DNA of 64,000 nt from Candidatus Scatomonas pullistercoris (GTDB lineage: Bacteria > Bacillota > Clostridia > Lachnospirales > Lachnospiraceae). The notes under the pieces are model-generated. The model ran no database searches, was not told the origin of the DNA, and saw nothing but the letters and a program-made list of their open reading frames with translations. A program made the position numbers and the translations under genes. This document shows, piece after piece, positions 7,837 to 16,524 of this stretch. Position 1 is the stretch's first letter; each line of letters opens with the position of its first letter. The stretch spans positions 1 through 64,000 of the forward strand of contig DVOO01000002.1 of assembly GCA_018713515.1 (NCBI GenBank), written 5' to 3'.

Positions 7837-7931
7837 TGAAATCTTTATTTCTTTTTTGCGTTCAGTGCATATTCGCTGGGAAAAGAATTGTATGAGCGCA
7901 AAGAAGATGTACAAAAATCAAAGGAGATGCT

Positions 7932-9797
7932 ATGCGAAAATTAGCATTAAGTGACGAAATACTGCTCAGTATAGAGAAACCTGCCCGCTATATCGGCGGG
8001 GAGGTAAACGCGGTGATGAAGGATCCGGATAAAGTGGACATTCGCTTCTGCATGTGCTTCCCGGACGTGTATGAAATCGGCATGTCCCATCTGGGCATTC
8101 AGATTCTTTATGATATGTTCAACCGCAGAGAGGATGTGTGGTGCGAGAGAGTGTATTCTCCCTGGCCGGATCTGGATGCCATCCTGCGCAGGGAGAAGAT
8201 TCCGCTTTTTTCGCTGGAATCCCAGTCGCCGGTCCGGGATTTTGATTTTCTGGGAATCACGATCCAGTATGAGATGTGCTATACCAATATCCTGCAGATT
8301 CTGGATCTGGCAGGGATTCCTCTCCACGGAGCGGAGCGCGGAGAGGCGGATCCGGTTGTGATCGGAGGAGGCCCCTGCACCTATAATCCGGAGCCCCTGG
8401 CAGAGTTTTTTGACCTTTTCTACATAGGGGAAGGGGAAGTGGTTTACGGAGCGCTGTTTGATGCCTATAAAGAGAACTGCCGGCAGGGCGGAAGCCGGGA
8501 GGATTTTCTGAAAAGGGCCGCCCAGATTCCCGGTATCTACGTTCCGTCCCTCTACCGCGCCTCCTATCATGAGGACGGCACCCTGGCCGACTTCCATCCC
8601 CTGTGTCCGGAAGCGCCGGAGAGGGTCGAGAAGCAGCTGGTCATGGATTTTGACGGAGCGCCCTATCCGGAGGCGCCGGTGGTTCCCTATCTGAAGGCCA
8701 CCCAGGACCGGGTGGTGCTGGAGATTCAGAGAGGCTGCATCCGGGGCTGCCGCTTCTGCCAGGCAGGAATGATCTACCGCCCCCTGCGGGAAAAGCAGCT
8801 GGAAGGGCTGAAGAAAAAAGCAGAAGCTATCCTGCGCAGCACAGGCTATGAGGAGATCTCTCTCAGTTCCTTAAGCTCCAGCGATTATACAGAACTGCCG
8901 GAGCTGCTGGACTTTCTGATCTCCGACTGCCGGCAGCGCCATGTGAATATTTCTCTGCCTTCTCTGCGCATAGATGCCTTTTCTCTGGATGCCATGTCGA
9001 AGGTGCAGGATGTAAAAAAAAGCAGCCTGACTTTTGCGCCGGAAGCCGGTTCCCAGCGGATGCGGGATGTAATCAATAAGGGGCTTACGGAGGAGGACAT
9101 CCTGAACGGGGCGGGACAGGCCTTTGCGGGGGGATGGAATAAGGTAAAGCTGTACTTTATGCTCGGCCTTCCCACGGAGACGGAGGAAGATATCCGGGAT
9201 ATAGCCAGACTCTGCGAAAAGGTGGCGGAGCGGTATTATAATATTCCCAAGGAGCAGCGGAACGGAAAATGTCAGATTACGGCCAGCAGTTCCTTCTTTG
9301 TGCCGAAGCCCTTTACGCCCTTCCAGTGGGCGGCAATGAATACGCAGGAAGAGTTTCTGGAGAAGGCCGGAATTCTGAAGGAAGAGATCCGCGCCCAGAA
9401 AAATCAGAAGAGCCTGCGCTACAACTACCATGAGGCGGATATCAGTGTCCTGGAGGGAGTGCTGGCCAGGGGGGACCGGCGGGTGGGCGCCGTGATTGAA
9501 GGGGCCTACCGCAGAGGAGCGTTTTTTGACGCGTGGTCCGAAGAATTCCGGCCGGAATGCTGGGAGGAAGCCTTCCGGGAGCAGGGCATCGATCCTGCCT
9601 TCTATACGGCCAGGGAGAGAGAAATCGATGAATTGTTTCCCTGGGACTTTATTGATACAGGTGTCAGCAGGAAATTTCTGGAGCGGGAATGGAAGAGGGC
9701 GCAGGAAGAAGCAGTGACGCCAAACTGCAGGCAGAACTGCGCCGGATGCGGAGCCCGCAAATACGGAGGAGGTGTCTGCTATGCGGCTCAGGATTAA
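7932..9797 (+). CDS. B12-binding-type radical SAM protein, TIGR03960-like
   Basis: The N-terminal 240 residues resemble the cobalamin-binding-like Rossmann part of this family (motifs MCFPDVYEIGMSHLG and VIGGGPCTYNPEPL). The radical SAM core then begins with Cys269, Cys273 and Cys276 of the CxxxCxxC cluster motif. A third, unusual feature is a cysteine-rich tail, Cys599, Cys603, Cys606 and Cys616, which could hold another iron-sulfur cluster or zinc. At 621 residues it has the family's usual length. The substrate is unknown to me. It overlaps the DUF2344 gene by 17 bases, its constant partner in Clostridia (fused to it in some phyla), and sits upstream of RNase E/G and the L21-L27 block. Confidence 0.85.
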   Translation: MRKLALSDEILLSIEKPARYIGGEVNAVMKDPDKVDIRFCMCFPDVYEIGMSHLGIQILYDMFNRREDVWCERVYSPWPDLDAILRREKIPLFSLESQSPVRDFDFLGITIQYEMCYTNILQILDLAGIPLHGAERGEADPVVIGGGPCTYNPEPLAEFFDLFYIGEGEVVYGALFDAYKENCRQGGSREDFLKRAAQIPGIYVPSLYRASYHEDGTLADFHPLCPEAPERVEKQLVMDFDGAPYPEAPVVPYLKATQDRVVLEIQRGCIRGCRFCQAGMIYRPLREKQLEGLKKKAEAILRSTGYEEISLSSLSSSDYTELPELLDFLISDCRQRHVNISLPSLRIDAFSLDAMSKVQDVKKSSLTFAPEAGSQRMRDVINKGLTEEDILNGAGQAFAGGWNKVKLYFMLGLPTETEEDIRDIARLCEKVAERYYNIPKEQRNGKCQITASSSFFVPKPFTPFQWAAMNTQEEFLEKAGILKEEIRAQKNQKSLRYNYHEADISVLEGVLARGDRRVGAVIEGAYRRGAFFDAWSEEFRPECWEEAFREQGIDPAFYTAREREIDELFPWDFIDTGVSRKFLEREWKRAQEEAVTPNCRQNCAGCGARKYGGGVCYAAQD

Positions 9798-10479
9798 GTT
9801 TTCCAAAACGGGTTCCATGAAATTTATCGGGCATCTGGATATTATGCGTTATTTTCAGAAAGCGCTGCGGCGGGCCGGGATCGATGTGGCGTTTTCCGGC
9901 GGATTCAGTCCGCATATGCTGATGTCCTTTGCCCAGCCCCTGGGACTGGGAGCCACCAGCAGCGGGGAATATTTTGATCTGGATGTAAACAGCTGCGGAA
10001 CTACGGCTGAGATACGGGAAAAACTGAATGCGCAGATGGTTCCGGAGATTCAGGTGCTGCAGGTGGTAAAGATACCGGAGGACAGGGCCTCCAAGGGAAT
10101 GACTCTGGTAGCCGCGGCAGATTATCTGGTAAGGTTCCGGGATCCGTCCCTGCTGCCGGAGCACTGGCGGGAAGAACTGCAGAAATTTCTCGGCCAGGAA
10201 CAGATTTTTGTGATAAAAAGCGGGAAAAATGGAGAAAAAGAATGGGATATCCGGCCGTTCCTGTATCAGATGGAGGCGCGGGAAGACGGCCTGTTTCTCC
10301 GGTTATCTGCCGGCAGCCAGAATAATCTGAAGCCGGAGACGGCTGCAGAGGCCTTTGCCGCTTTTCTGGGAGTGCGGCTGCCGGAGCATGCCCTGATGAT
10401 CCACCGGGAAGAACTGTACGCAGAGACGGCTGCCGGAGGTTTTATTCCGCTGGGAGAATTGGGGGAAGAACTTGAGTAA
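9781..10479 (+). CDS. DUF2344 / TIGR03936 partner of the radical SAM protein
   Basis: The opening MRLRIKFSKTGSMKFIGHLD and the following FSGGFSPHMLMSFAQPLGLG are typical of this family. The protein has 232 residues, no membrane segment, and no catalytic motif that I recognise. The ATG at 9781 follows GGAGGAGGTG with good spacing, although a GTG three codons upstream is also in frame. It overlaps the radical SAM gene upstream and RNase E/G downstream, so the three are likely made together. Its job may be substrate recognition for the radical SAM enzyme (inference). Confidence 0.8.
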   Translation: MRLRIKFSKTGSMKFIGHLDIMRYFQKALRRAGIDVAFSGGFSPHMLMSFAQPLGLGATSSGEYFDLDVNSCGTTAEIREKLNAQMVPEIQVLQVVKIPEDRASKGMTLVAAADYLVRFRDPSLLPEHWREELQKFLGQEQIFVIKSGKNGEKEWDIRPFLYQMEAREDGLFLRLSAGSQNNLKPETAAEAFAAFLGVRLPEHALMIHREELYAETAAGGFIPLGELGEELE

Positions 10480-11725
10480 AAAGTTTGTGCTGGCATCGCT
10501 GCCCACGGTTCGGGAAGACTGTCTGGCCGCAGTTCTGTACGGGGAGCAGCGGGCGGAAGAGCTGCAGCTGCTCCGGGAGGAGTCCGGATCCCTGCTGGGC
10601 AGCATCTATGTGGGAAAGGTAGAAAAAATATCGAAAAATATGCAGGCGGCGTTTGTGAGAATCGGTGCGGGACAGAATGTTTATCTGCCGCTGGAGCATA
10701 TTGCCCAGGCTGTTTTTAAGACCAGAAAAAAGGACGCGGTTCTGCGGGCAGGCGATGAGCTGCTGGTTCAGATTGAGAAAGAGCCCATGAAGGGCAAGCT
10801 TCCCAGGGCGGCTGTAAATCTTCACTTTCCGGGAAGATATATGGTTCTCACCACGGCAGAGCATTCTCTGTGCTTTTCCCGGAAACTTTCCGGGGCGGAG
10901 AAGCAGAGGCTGCGCGCTGTATTTCCACAGAAGGACATGGATTACGGAGTGATTGTCCGAACCAATGCGCGGGAGGCTTCGGCCGGGGAGCTGGAGGCAG
11001 AACTTGGGGAGCTTTCCGGCATACTCCGGCGTGTCCGCGGACAGGGGGCTACCCGGACCTGTTTTTCATGCGTCTGGCAGTCCAAGCCCCTCTGGGTGCA
11101 GGAACTGAACCGCATACCCTTTGCGGAGCTTGAAGAAATTGTCACGGATGTGCCTTCTGTATTTGAAAATCTCAGGCAGTATCTGGATGAAAAGAATCTG
11201 ACAGGAACGGTTTCCCTTCGCCTCTATGAGGACCGCCTGCTTCCCCTGTATAAGCTGTACAGCCTGGAAACCCTGCTGGAGGGCCTGCTGAGAGAAAAAG
11301 TCTGGCTGAAATCCGGAGGGTTTCTGATGATTCAGCAGACGGAGGCTTTCGTGGCAGTGGATGTCAATACGGGCCGATATATGGGAAAAAAGGAAGCAGA
11401 GGAGGCGTTTTATCTTATGAATCTGGAGGCGGCCCGGGAAATAGCCGCCCAGATCCGGCTGAGACAGCTTTCCGGAATGATTCTGATTGACTTTATTAAT
11501 ATGAAAGATGAGACAAAAAGGACGGCGCTGCTGGAGGAGCTCCGCCGCCTGACCGCCTCCGATCCGGTCAGAACAGTGGTGGTGGATATGACCCCTCTGA
11601 ATATTGTAGAGATGACGAGAACAAAGGAACGAAAATCTCTGCAGGAACAGGCAGCGGCTTTTCGCGGAGAACAGGAGCAGAGAAATGATACAGACAGAAG
11701 CGAAGCAAAACAAAATATCGTATGA
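10472..11725 (+). CDS. rng: Ribonuclease E/G family endoribonuclease, short form
   Basis: An S1 RNA-binding domain occupies about 38-115 (GSIYVGKVEKI). The catalytic DNase-I-like domain carries Asp297 in AVDVNTG and Asp340 in LIDFINMKDE, matching the magnesium-binding aspartates of RNase E. It is 417 residues long and stops soon after VEMTRTKERKSL. The CPxC zinc-link present in E. coli RNase E and G is absent. The start is TTG at 10472, overlapping the stop of the DUF2344 gene, with GGGGGAAG ahead. It probably processes rRNA or mRNA. Its last 41 bases overlap the CPBP gene. Confidence 0.88.
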   Translation: MSKKFVLASLPTVREDCLAAVLYGEQRAEELQLLREESGSLLGSIYVGKVEKISKNMQAAFVRIGAGQNVYLPLEHIAQAVFKTRKKDAVLRAGDELLVQIEKEPMKGKLPRAAVNLHFPGRYMVLTTAEHSLCFSRKLSGAEKQRLRAVFPQKDMDYGVIVRTNAREASAGELEAELGELSGILRRVRGQGATRTCFSCVWQSKPLWVQELNRIPFAELEEIVTDVPSVFENLRQYLDEKNLTGTVSLRLYEDRLLPLYKLYSLETLLEGLLREKVWLKSGGFLMIQQTEAFVAVDVNTGRYMGKKEAEEAFYLMNLEAAREIAAQIRLRQLSGMILIDFINMKDETKRTALLEELRRLTASDPVRTVVVDMTPLNIVEMTRTKERKSLQEQAAAFRGEQEQRNDTDRSEAKQNIV

Positions 11726-12722
11726 AGAACTGAAAAATACGGCGCCGGTGGGTATGGAGCCCCGACGGGGAGGCAGAAAGCCGCTGAACCTGGGTAAAGT
11801 GCTCCTGTTTTTTCTGGCTGTCATGGCTGTCTTTCTCGTTTTCGGAAGTCTGGTGCAGTATTATCTGGGGATGGCCGGTGTTGTGATTACGGAGCTCATG
11901 TTTCTGGCGGCCTCGCTGCTTTTTGTATATTTCCGGAAAGAAGATTTTAAAAAGGTTTTTCCTCTCCAAATGCCCTCCATCCTGGCGCTGGGAGGAACGG
12001 CGGTACTCTGGCTGGGCTCTTTTCTTTCCGTGACGGTTGTCAACCTGATTCTTGCCTACTTTTTTCCGGCCGGCGTCTACGGGGAGAGCGGCGCAACAAC
12101 TGCGGTGATCCAGAGTATTCCCTGGGCGGTTTCTTTCCTGATAGTGGCGGTGCTCCCTGCGGTCTGTGAGGAGGCGCTGCACCGGGGAGTGATTCAGTAT
12201 GGGGCGCAGAACAGCATCCGGAGTCCCTGGCTGCTTGTGCTTCTTATGGGCGTCCTGTTTGGATGTTTTCATCTGAGCCTCTGGAAATTTCTCCCCACGG
12301 CCATGCTGGGAGCCATGATGTCCTATATTCTGCTGAAAACGGAAAATATGATCTATTCCTGTTTCTTTCATTTTCTGCATAATGGCATGCAGATGCTGAT
12401 GCTGCTGGCGGTTCCCGGGCTTTTGATCCAGTCCGTCATCCCGGCTTCCGCGGCGGGAAAAGATCTTTTCGATGTCTCAGCTGCCCGGATTCTGCCCCTC
12501 TCTATCGGTTTGTATCTCTGCCTTGCAGCGCTGGTTCCCTTTCTTCTGTATCTGGGAAACTGGATGCTTCAGAGGGCCAGGGCCGGAAAAAGAATGGCTT
12601 TTTTTCCGGCGGGAAAGGAGAAAAAATATTTCTGGTCTATTTTAATCCCGACTTTCCTTCTTCTGTTGGCCGGTACCCTTGTCCTGCTGTCGGGAGTGCG
12701 GGGAATTATGGAATTATACTGA
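11685..12722 (+). CDS. CPBP-family intramembrane glutamic protease
   Basis: Several hydrophobic segments (about 37-57, 63-83, 98-125, 147-160, 182-195, 205-220 and a C-terminal one near 320-340) make this an integral membrane protein. The Abi/CPBP motifs are intact: Glu162-Glu163-xxx-Arg167, Phe192-xxx-His196, and His232-Asn233. Related proteins include Rce1 and bacteriocin self-immunity proteins. Substrate here is unknown. The gene starts 41 bases inside the RNase E/G gene, an unusually long overlap, and there is no bacteriocin gene nearby, so a housekeeping role seems more likely than immunity. Confidence 0.88.
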   Translation: MIQTEAKQNKISYEELKNTAPVGMEPRRGGRKPLNLGKVLLFFLAVMAVFLVFGSLVQYYLGMAGVVITELMFLAASLLFVYFRKEDFKKVFPLQMPSILALGGTAVLWLGSFLSVTVVNLILAYFFPAGVYGESGATTAVIQSIPWAVSFLIVAVLPAVCEEALHRGVIQYGAQNSIRSPWLLVLLMGVLFGCFHLSLWKFLPTAMLGAMMSYILLKTENMIYSCFFHFLHNGMQMLMLLAVPGLLIQSVIPASAAGKDLFDVSAARILPLSIGLYLCLAALVPFLLYLGNWMLQRARAGKRMAFFPAGKEKKYFWSILIPTFLLLLAGTLVLLSGVRGIMELY

Positions 12723-12752
12723 AAAATTAGGCATTGTATGGAAAGTGTACAA

Positions 12753-12780
12753 TTGAGTTGGCAGCGAAATATGGTATACT
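12753..12780 (+). promoter_or_regulatory. Promoter TTGAGT-16-TATACT
   Basis: TTGAGT (12753-12758) and TATACT (12775-12780) are separated by 16 bp, upstream of the DegV gene at 12872. Confidence 0.55.
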
Positions 12781-12871
12781 GATAAAGAATGCCGGGGCAG
12801 AAGAGCCGGCAGATGCCTGCCTGGCCGGCCAGGACCTGCCCTGGAGAAATTGTATTGGAGGAGGAACAGGA

Positions 12872-13747
12872 ATGCCCAAAACAGCAATCGTTACGGACAG
12901 CAACAGCGGAATCACACAGAGCAGAGCGGAGGAGCTGGGCATAACGGTCATGCCCATGCCATTTTTCGTCAACGGCTCCTGCCACTATGAAGATGTGGAT
13001 TTGAGTCAGGAGGAGTTTTACCGGCTTCTGTCGGACGATACCATGTCTGTATCGACTTCACAGCCGGCTCCGGGGGAAGTAATAGATTTGTGGAAAAAGC
13101 TGCTGAAGGACTACGATGAGATCGTGCACATTCCCATGTCCAGCGGTCTCAGCGCATCCTGCGGAACGGCCCTGTCGCTGGCGGAGGATTTTGACGGGAA
13201 GGTGCAGGTGGTGAACAATCACCGCATTTCGGTGACGCAGTATCAGTCCGTGATGGACGCCATCACGCTTGCGGAGGCAGGCTGGGATGCGGCGGCGATC
13301 CGCAGCCGTCTGGAGGAGGAAAAACAGGAATCCAGCATCTATATCATGGTGGATTCTTTGAAGTATCTAAAAAAAGGCGGACGCATTACACCGGCGGCGG
13401 CCATGATCGGTACGGTGCTGAAATTAAAGCCTGTGCTTCAGATTCAGGGAGAAAAGCTGGATGCCTTCGCAAAATCGAGAGGTGTAAAGGCAGCAAAGAA
13501 AACGATGCTGGAAGCGATGCACAAAGATTTTGACACAAGATTTGCCGGCCACATAAAAAACGGCGAGATGTGCCTTCAGATCGCCTACTGCTACGGCATG
13601 GAGGCGGAAGTAGAAGAGTGGCGCCGGGAAGTGGAGCAGTCTTTCCCGGGGATGGCGGTGCATGGAGATCTGCTTTCTCTGAGTATTGTGTGCCATACAG
13701 GCCCCGGATGCCTGGCCATTGCTTCTGCGAAAAAAGTCACGGTTTAA
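12872..13747 (+). CDS. DegV-family fatty-acid-binding protein
   Basis: DegV proteins bind long-chain fatty acids and, in some species, serve as FakB for exogenous fatty acid phosphorylation. The N-terminal KTAIVTDSNSGI, the TSQPAP motif near 61-66 and the SSGLSAS loop near 90-96 are typical. The protein has 291 residues. I chose the ATG at 12872 because GGAGGAGG lies just upstream; the frame is open further upstream, but the promoter is there. No FakA kinase gene is adjacent. It is a monocistronic unit between the RNase E/G operon and rplU. Confidence 0.9.
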   Translation: MPKTAIVTDSNSGITQSRAEELGITVMPMPFFVNGSCHYEDVDLSQEEFYRLLSDDTMSVSTSQPAPGEVIDLWKKLLKDYDEIVHIPMSSGLSASCGTALSLAEDFDGKVQVVNNHRISVTQYQSVMDAITLAEAGWDAAAIRSRLEEEKQESSIYIMVDSLKYLKKGGRITPAAAMIGTVLKLKPVLQIQGEKLDAFAKSRGVKAAKKTMLEAMHKDFDTRFAGHIKNGEMCLQIAYCYGMEAEVEEWRREVEQSFPGMAVHGDLLSLSIVCHTGPGCLAIASAKKVTV

Positions 13748-13760
13748 GGAATGGAACATC

Positions 13761-13789
13761 TTGACAAAGCCGGAATGCCATGGTAAGAT
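13761..13789 (+). promoter_or_regulatory. Promoter of the rplU operon (TTGACA-17-TAAGAT)
   Basis: A consensus TTGACA (13761-13766) and TAAGAT (13784-13789) lie 17 bp apart. The start of transcription is expected near 13796, giving a leader of about 75 bases before rplU. Confidence 0.75.
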
Positions 13790-13795
13790 AATTCA

Positions 13796-13869
13796 GTGTG
13801 CCGCACAGAGAGGTTGAAGTGTCCCAGTGACCACCGAATCTGGCGAGTAATGATAATAGGAGGTGCCAT
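13796..13869 (+). promoter_or_regulatory. Candidate L21 leader (autoregulatory 5' UTR)
   Basis: The leader between the promoter and rplU contains short complementary blocks (for example the CCAG and CTGG of CCCAGTGACCACCGAATCTGG) and ends with GGAGGTG before the ATG. L21 leaders with similar placement are known upstream of rplU in Firmicutes and are thought to bind L21. I call it from position and apparent structure, not from a covariance model. Confidence 0.45.
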
Positions 13870-14178
13870 ATGTACGCAATTATTGCAACAGGTGGTAAAC
13901 AGTACAAAGTAGCCGAGGGCGATATCATTAAAGTTGAAAAGCTTGGTGTGGAAGCCGGTGAGACTGTAACGTTTGACCAGGTACTTGCAGTAAGAGATGA
14001 CGCGTCCCTGAAGGTTGGGGAAGAGGCGGCAAATGCTACGGTAACCGCATCTGTGGTTGAGAACGGCAAAGCCCGCAAGGTCATCGTCTACAAGTATAAG
14101 AGAAAAACCGGATACCACAAGAAAAATGGTCATAGACAGCAGTATACGGCGGTTAAGATCGAAAAGATCAACGCCTGA
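13870..14178 (+). CDS. rplU: Large ribosomal subunit protein bL21
   Basis: The 102-residue protein opens with [14 protein letters not shown] and ends with the conserved [14 protein letters not shown] segment, both diagnostic of bL21, which binds 23S rRNA. It heads the rplU-prp-rpmA-obg unit and is preceded by its own strong promoter and structured leader. Confidence 0.98.
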   Translation: MYAIIATGGKQYKVAEGDIIKVEKLGVEAGETVTFDQVLAVRDDASLKVGEEAANATVTASVVENGKARKVIVYKYKRKTGYHKKNGHRQQYTAVKIEKINA

Positions 14179-14195
14179 GAAATCCGGGTAACTGC

Positions 14196-14528
14196 ATGAC
14201 AAAGGTAACGTTTTATCAGAATCAGGAAGGACAGTTTACAGGCTTTACAGCCGAGGGGCATTCCGGGTACGCCCGGGCGGGCGAGGATATTGTCTGCGCC
14301 GCGGTTTCAGCGCTGGTTATCAACACGGTGAACTCCATTGAGCGGCTGACAGAGGATGCCTGTACAGTGGAATCCGATGAGGAGCGCGGCTTTATAAGCT
14401 TCAGACTCCCGGAAGGCTGTTCCCGCGAGACGGAGATTCTGCTCCGCTCACTGGCCCTGGGATTGTCCGAGATTGAATCCGATGAGACAAATCAGGATTA
14501 CGTTGACATCATTTTCGAGGAGGTGTAG
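14196..14528 (+). CDS. prp: Ribosomal-processing cysteine protease Prp
   Basis: Prp removes the N-terminal extension of bL27. The catalytic His22 (GHSGYA) and Cys34 (IVCAAVSAL) are present at the same positions as in the Staphylococcus aureus enzyme. It has 110 residues. It lies between rplU and rpmA, and the downstream L27 carries exactly the kind of extension Prp cuts, so enzyme and substrate are encoded side by side. The ATG is close to the rplU stop, consistent with one operon. Confidence 0.95.
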   Translation: MTKVTFYQNQEGQFTGFTAEGHSGYARAGEDIVCAAVSALVINTVNSIERLTEDACTVESDEERGFISFRLPEGCSRETEILLRSLALGLSEIESDETNQDYVDIIFEEV

Positions 14529-14532
14529 ATTC

Positions 14533-14817
14533 ATGTTGAAAATGAACCTTCAGTTTTTTGCTCATAAAAAGGGAGTAGGCTCCACCAAAAACGGCCGTGA
14601 TTCCGAGTCCAAGAGACTGGGAGCCAAGAGAGCTGACGGACAGTTCGTGAAGGCTGGAAATATCCTTTACAGACAGCGCGGCACCAGGATCCATCCCGGT
14701 GAGAACGTTGGAATCGGCAAGGATGATACGCTGTATGCCAAGGCAGACGGTATCGTTCGTTTCCAGAGAAAGGGAAGAGATAAGAAGCAGGTTTCTGTTC
14801 TTCCTGTAGCTGAATAA
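14533..14817 (+). CDS. rpmA: Large ribosomal subunit protein bL27 with cleavable N-terminus
   Basis: The 94-residue protein begins MLKMNLQFF followed by [15 protein letters not shown], the usual L27 start. The first nine residues form the extension that Prp removes after the double Phe so that the mature N-terminus can reach the peptidyl-transferase centre. I chose the ATG at 14533, which follows GAGGTG. The frame is open further upstream inside prp but has no separate signal. Confidence 0.97.
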   Translation: MLKMNLQFFAHKKGVGSTKNGRDSESKRLGAKRADGQFVKAGNILYRQRGTRIHPGENVGIGKDDTLYAKADGIVRFQRKGRDKKQVSVLPVAE

Positions 14818-14826
14818 GAAGGCTGG

Positions 14827-14862
14827 CGGGACTGTTGCATTCGGTGTAGCAGTCCCGTTTTT
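14827..14862 (+). terminator. Intrinsic terminator between rpmA and obg
   Basis: Eight-base perfect arms at 14827-14834 and 14850-14857 extend inward with wobble pairs to about 12 bp and are followed by TTTTT. Obg, 36 bases further on, may therefore depend on read-through or on another promoter. Confidence 0.8.
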
Positions 14863-14897
14863 GCATTTGCAGCATTTTGAATCGGCAGGAGGTAAAA

Positions 14898-16193
14898 ATG
14901 TTCGCGGACAGGGCGAAAATCATTATTAAATCAGGAAAAGGCGGAGACGGTCATGTAAGCTTCCGCCGGGAAAAATACGTGGCGGCCGGAGGGCCTGATG
15001 GCGGAGACGGAGGCTGCGGCGGGGATGTGATCTTTGAAGTGGATCCCGGCATGAACACGCTAGGGGAATATCGTCATAACCGGAAATATGCCGCGCAGAA
15101 CGGAGAAGAAGGCGGAAAAAGGCGGTGCCACGGAAAGGATGGGCAGGATGTGGTTTTGAAGGTTCCAGAGGGAACTGTGATCAAGGAGGCTGCCTCCGGG
15201 AAGGTCATCGCGGATATGTCCGGCGATAACAGACGGCGGGTGATCCTGAAGGGCGGCCGCGGCGGAAAGGGAAATATGCATTATGCCACAGCCACCATGC
15301 AGGTGCCGAAATATGCGCAGCCCGGACAGCCCGCCCAGGAGCTGGAGGTGCAGCTGGAATTAAAGGTAATTGCGGATGTGGGTCTGGTCGGATTCCCCAA
15401 CGTCGGAAAATCTACGCTCCTGTCCAGGGTCAGCAATGCGGATCCCAAAATTGCCAATTACCATTTTACTACTTTAAGCCCGAATCTGGGGGTGGTAGAT
15501 CTGGAGGGATGCAGCGGTTTTGTGATTGCGGATATTCCGGGACTGATCGAAGGCGCCTCGGAGGGAGCCGGCCTGGGATTTGAATTCCTCCGGCATATTG
15601 AACGCACCAGAATGCTGATTCATCTGGTGGATGCCGCTTCCGTAGAGGGACGCGATCCGGTAGAGGATGTTCATAAAATTAATCAGGAGCTTCAGAGCTA
15701 TAATGCGGAGATTGCGGAACGGCCCCAGGTAATCGCGGCCAATAAGATGGATGCGCTTTCGGAAGAGGAGGCGCAGAGTGTGATCCGCCGTCTCAAACAG
15801 GAATTCGAGCCCCAGGGCATTTCAGTATTCCCCATATCCGCTGTCAGCGGCGCGGGAATCAGAGAGCTGTTCTATTATGTACAGCAGGAACTGGATAAGC
15901 TGCCCGGAGATAAAATAATTTTCGAACCGGAATTTTCTGTGGAAGATATGCTGGCCGGTGAAAATCTTCCCTATACCGTTTCCGTCAGTGAGGAAGATCC
16001 CCATACTTATATTGTAGAGGGGCCAAAGATAGAGAAAATGCTGGGCTATACGAATCTGGATTCCGAAAAGGGATTTGCCTTTTTCCAGAAATTTCTGGAT
16101 ACATCGGGGATTCTGAAAGATCTGGAGGAGGCCGGTATCCAGGAGGGCGATACGGTCAGAATGTACGGTCTCGCTTTTGATTATTATAAATAA
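14898..16193 (+). CDS. obgE: Obg/CgtA ribosome-assembly GTPase
   Basis: The glycine-rich Obg fold fills residues 1-158 (GKGGDGHVSF, GGPDGGDGG). The GTPase domain follows with P-loop GFPNVGKS at 165-172, DIPG for switch II and NKMD for base recognition. The C-terminal part, from about 350, is the OCT domain typical of Firmicutes. Length is 431 residues. The ATG at 14898 has AGGAGG in front. Obg acts in late 50S maturation and stress signalling. It heads the obg-yhbY-nadD-yqeK-rsfS run. Confidence 0.96.
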   Translation: MFADRAKIIIKSGKGGDGHVSFRREKYVAAGGPDGGDGGCGGDVIFEVDPGMNTLGEYRHNRKYAAQNGEEGGKRRCHGKDGQDVVLKVPEGTVIKEAASGKVIADMSGDNRRRVILKGGRGGKGNMHYATATMQVPKYAQPGQPAQELEVQLELKVIADVGLVGFPNVGKSTLLSRVSNADPKIANYHFTTLSPNLGVVDLEGCSGFVIADIPGLIEGASEGAGLGFEFLRHIERTRMLIHLVDAASVEGRDPVEDVHKINQELQSYNAEIAERPQVIAANKMDALSEEEAQSVIRRLKQEFEPQGISVFPISAVSGAGIRELFYYVQQELDKLPGDKIIFEPEFSVEDMLAGENLPYTVSVSEEDPHTYIVEGPKIEKMLGYTNLDSEKGFAFFQKFLDTSGILKDLEEAGIQEGDTVRMYGLAFDYYK

Positions 16194-16213
16194 TATAATA
16201 GGGGAGTGGAAGT

Positions 16214-16510
16214 ATGACAAGCAAACAGCGTTCTTATTTGAAAGGCCTGGCGATGACCACAGAGCCCATTCTGCAGATCGGAAAGTCCAGCGTGACGCCG
16301 GAGTTTACCAAATCCGTTTCCGAGGCTCTGGAGGCCAGAGAACTGATAAAAATCAGTGTGCTCCAGAACTGTCTGGACGATCCCCGGGAGATGGCGCAGA
16401 TGCTGGCTGAGCGTACAGATTCTCAGGTGGTTCAGGTAATCGGAAGAAAAATTGTGCTCTATAAAGAGGGACAGAAGGACAAGAAGAAAATAATTCTGCC
16501 GGGGACTTGA
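16214..16510 (+). CDS. yhbY: YhbY-type CRM-domain RNA-binding protein
   Basis: A single 98-residue CRM domain with the signature start LTSKQRSYLKGLA-like sequence (here MTSKQRSYLKGLA) and the LQIGKSSVTPEF segment. YhbY associates with pre-50S particles, which agrees with Obg upstream and RsfS downstream. GGGGAGTGG precedes the ATG. Its stop overlaps a possible TTG start of nadD. Confidence 0.92.
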   Translation: MTSKQRSYLKGLAMTTEPILQIGKSSVTPEFTKSVSEALEARELIKISVLQNCLDDPREMAQMLAERTDSQVVQVIGRKIVLYKEGQKDKKKIILPGT

Positions 16511-16524
16511 AAGAGGTTTTCGAG

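Noticed and set aside
7660-7931. A small gene or RNA in the gap after the riboflavin operon
   Set aside because: No frame with start signal was seen. Apart from the terminator at 7806-7836 the bases show no structure that I can support.
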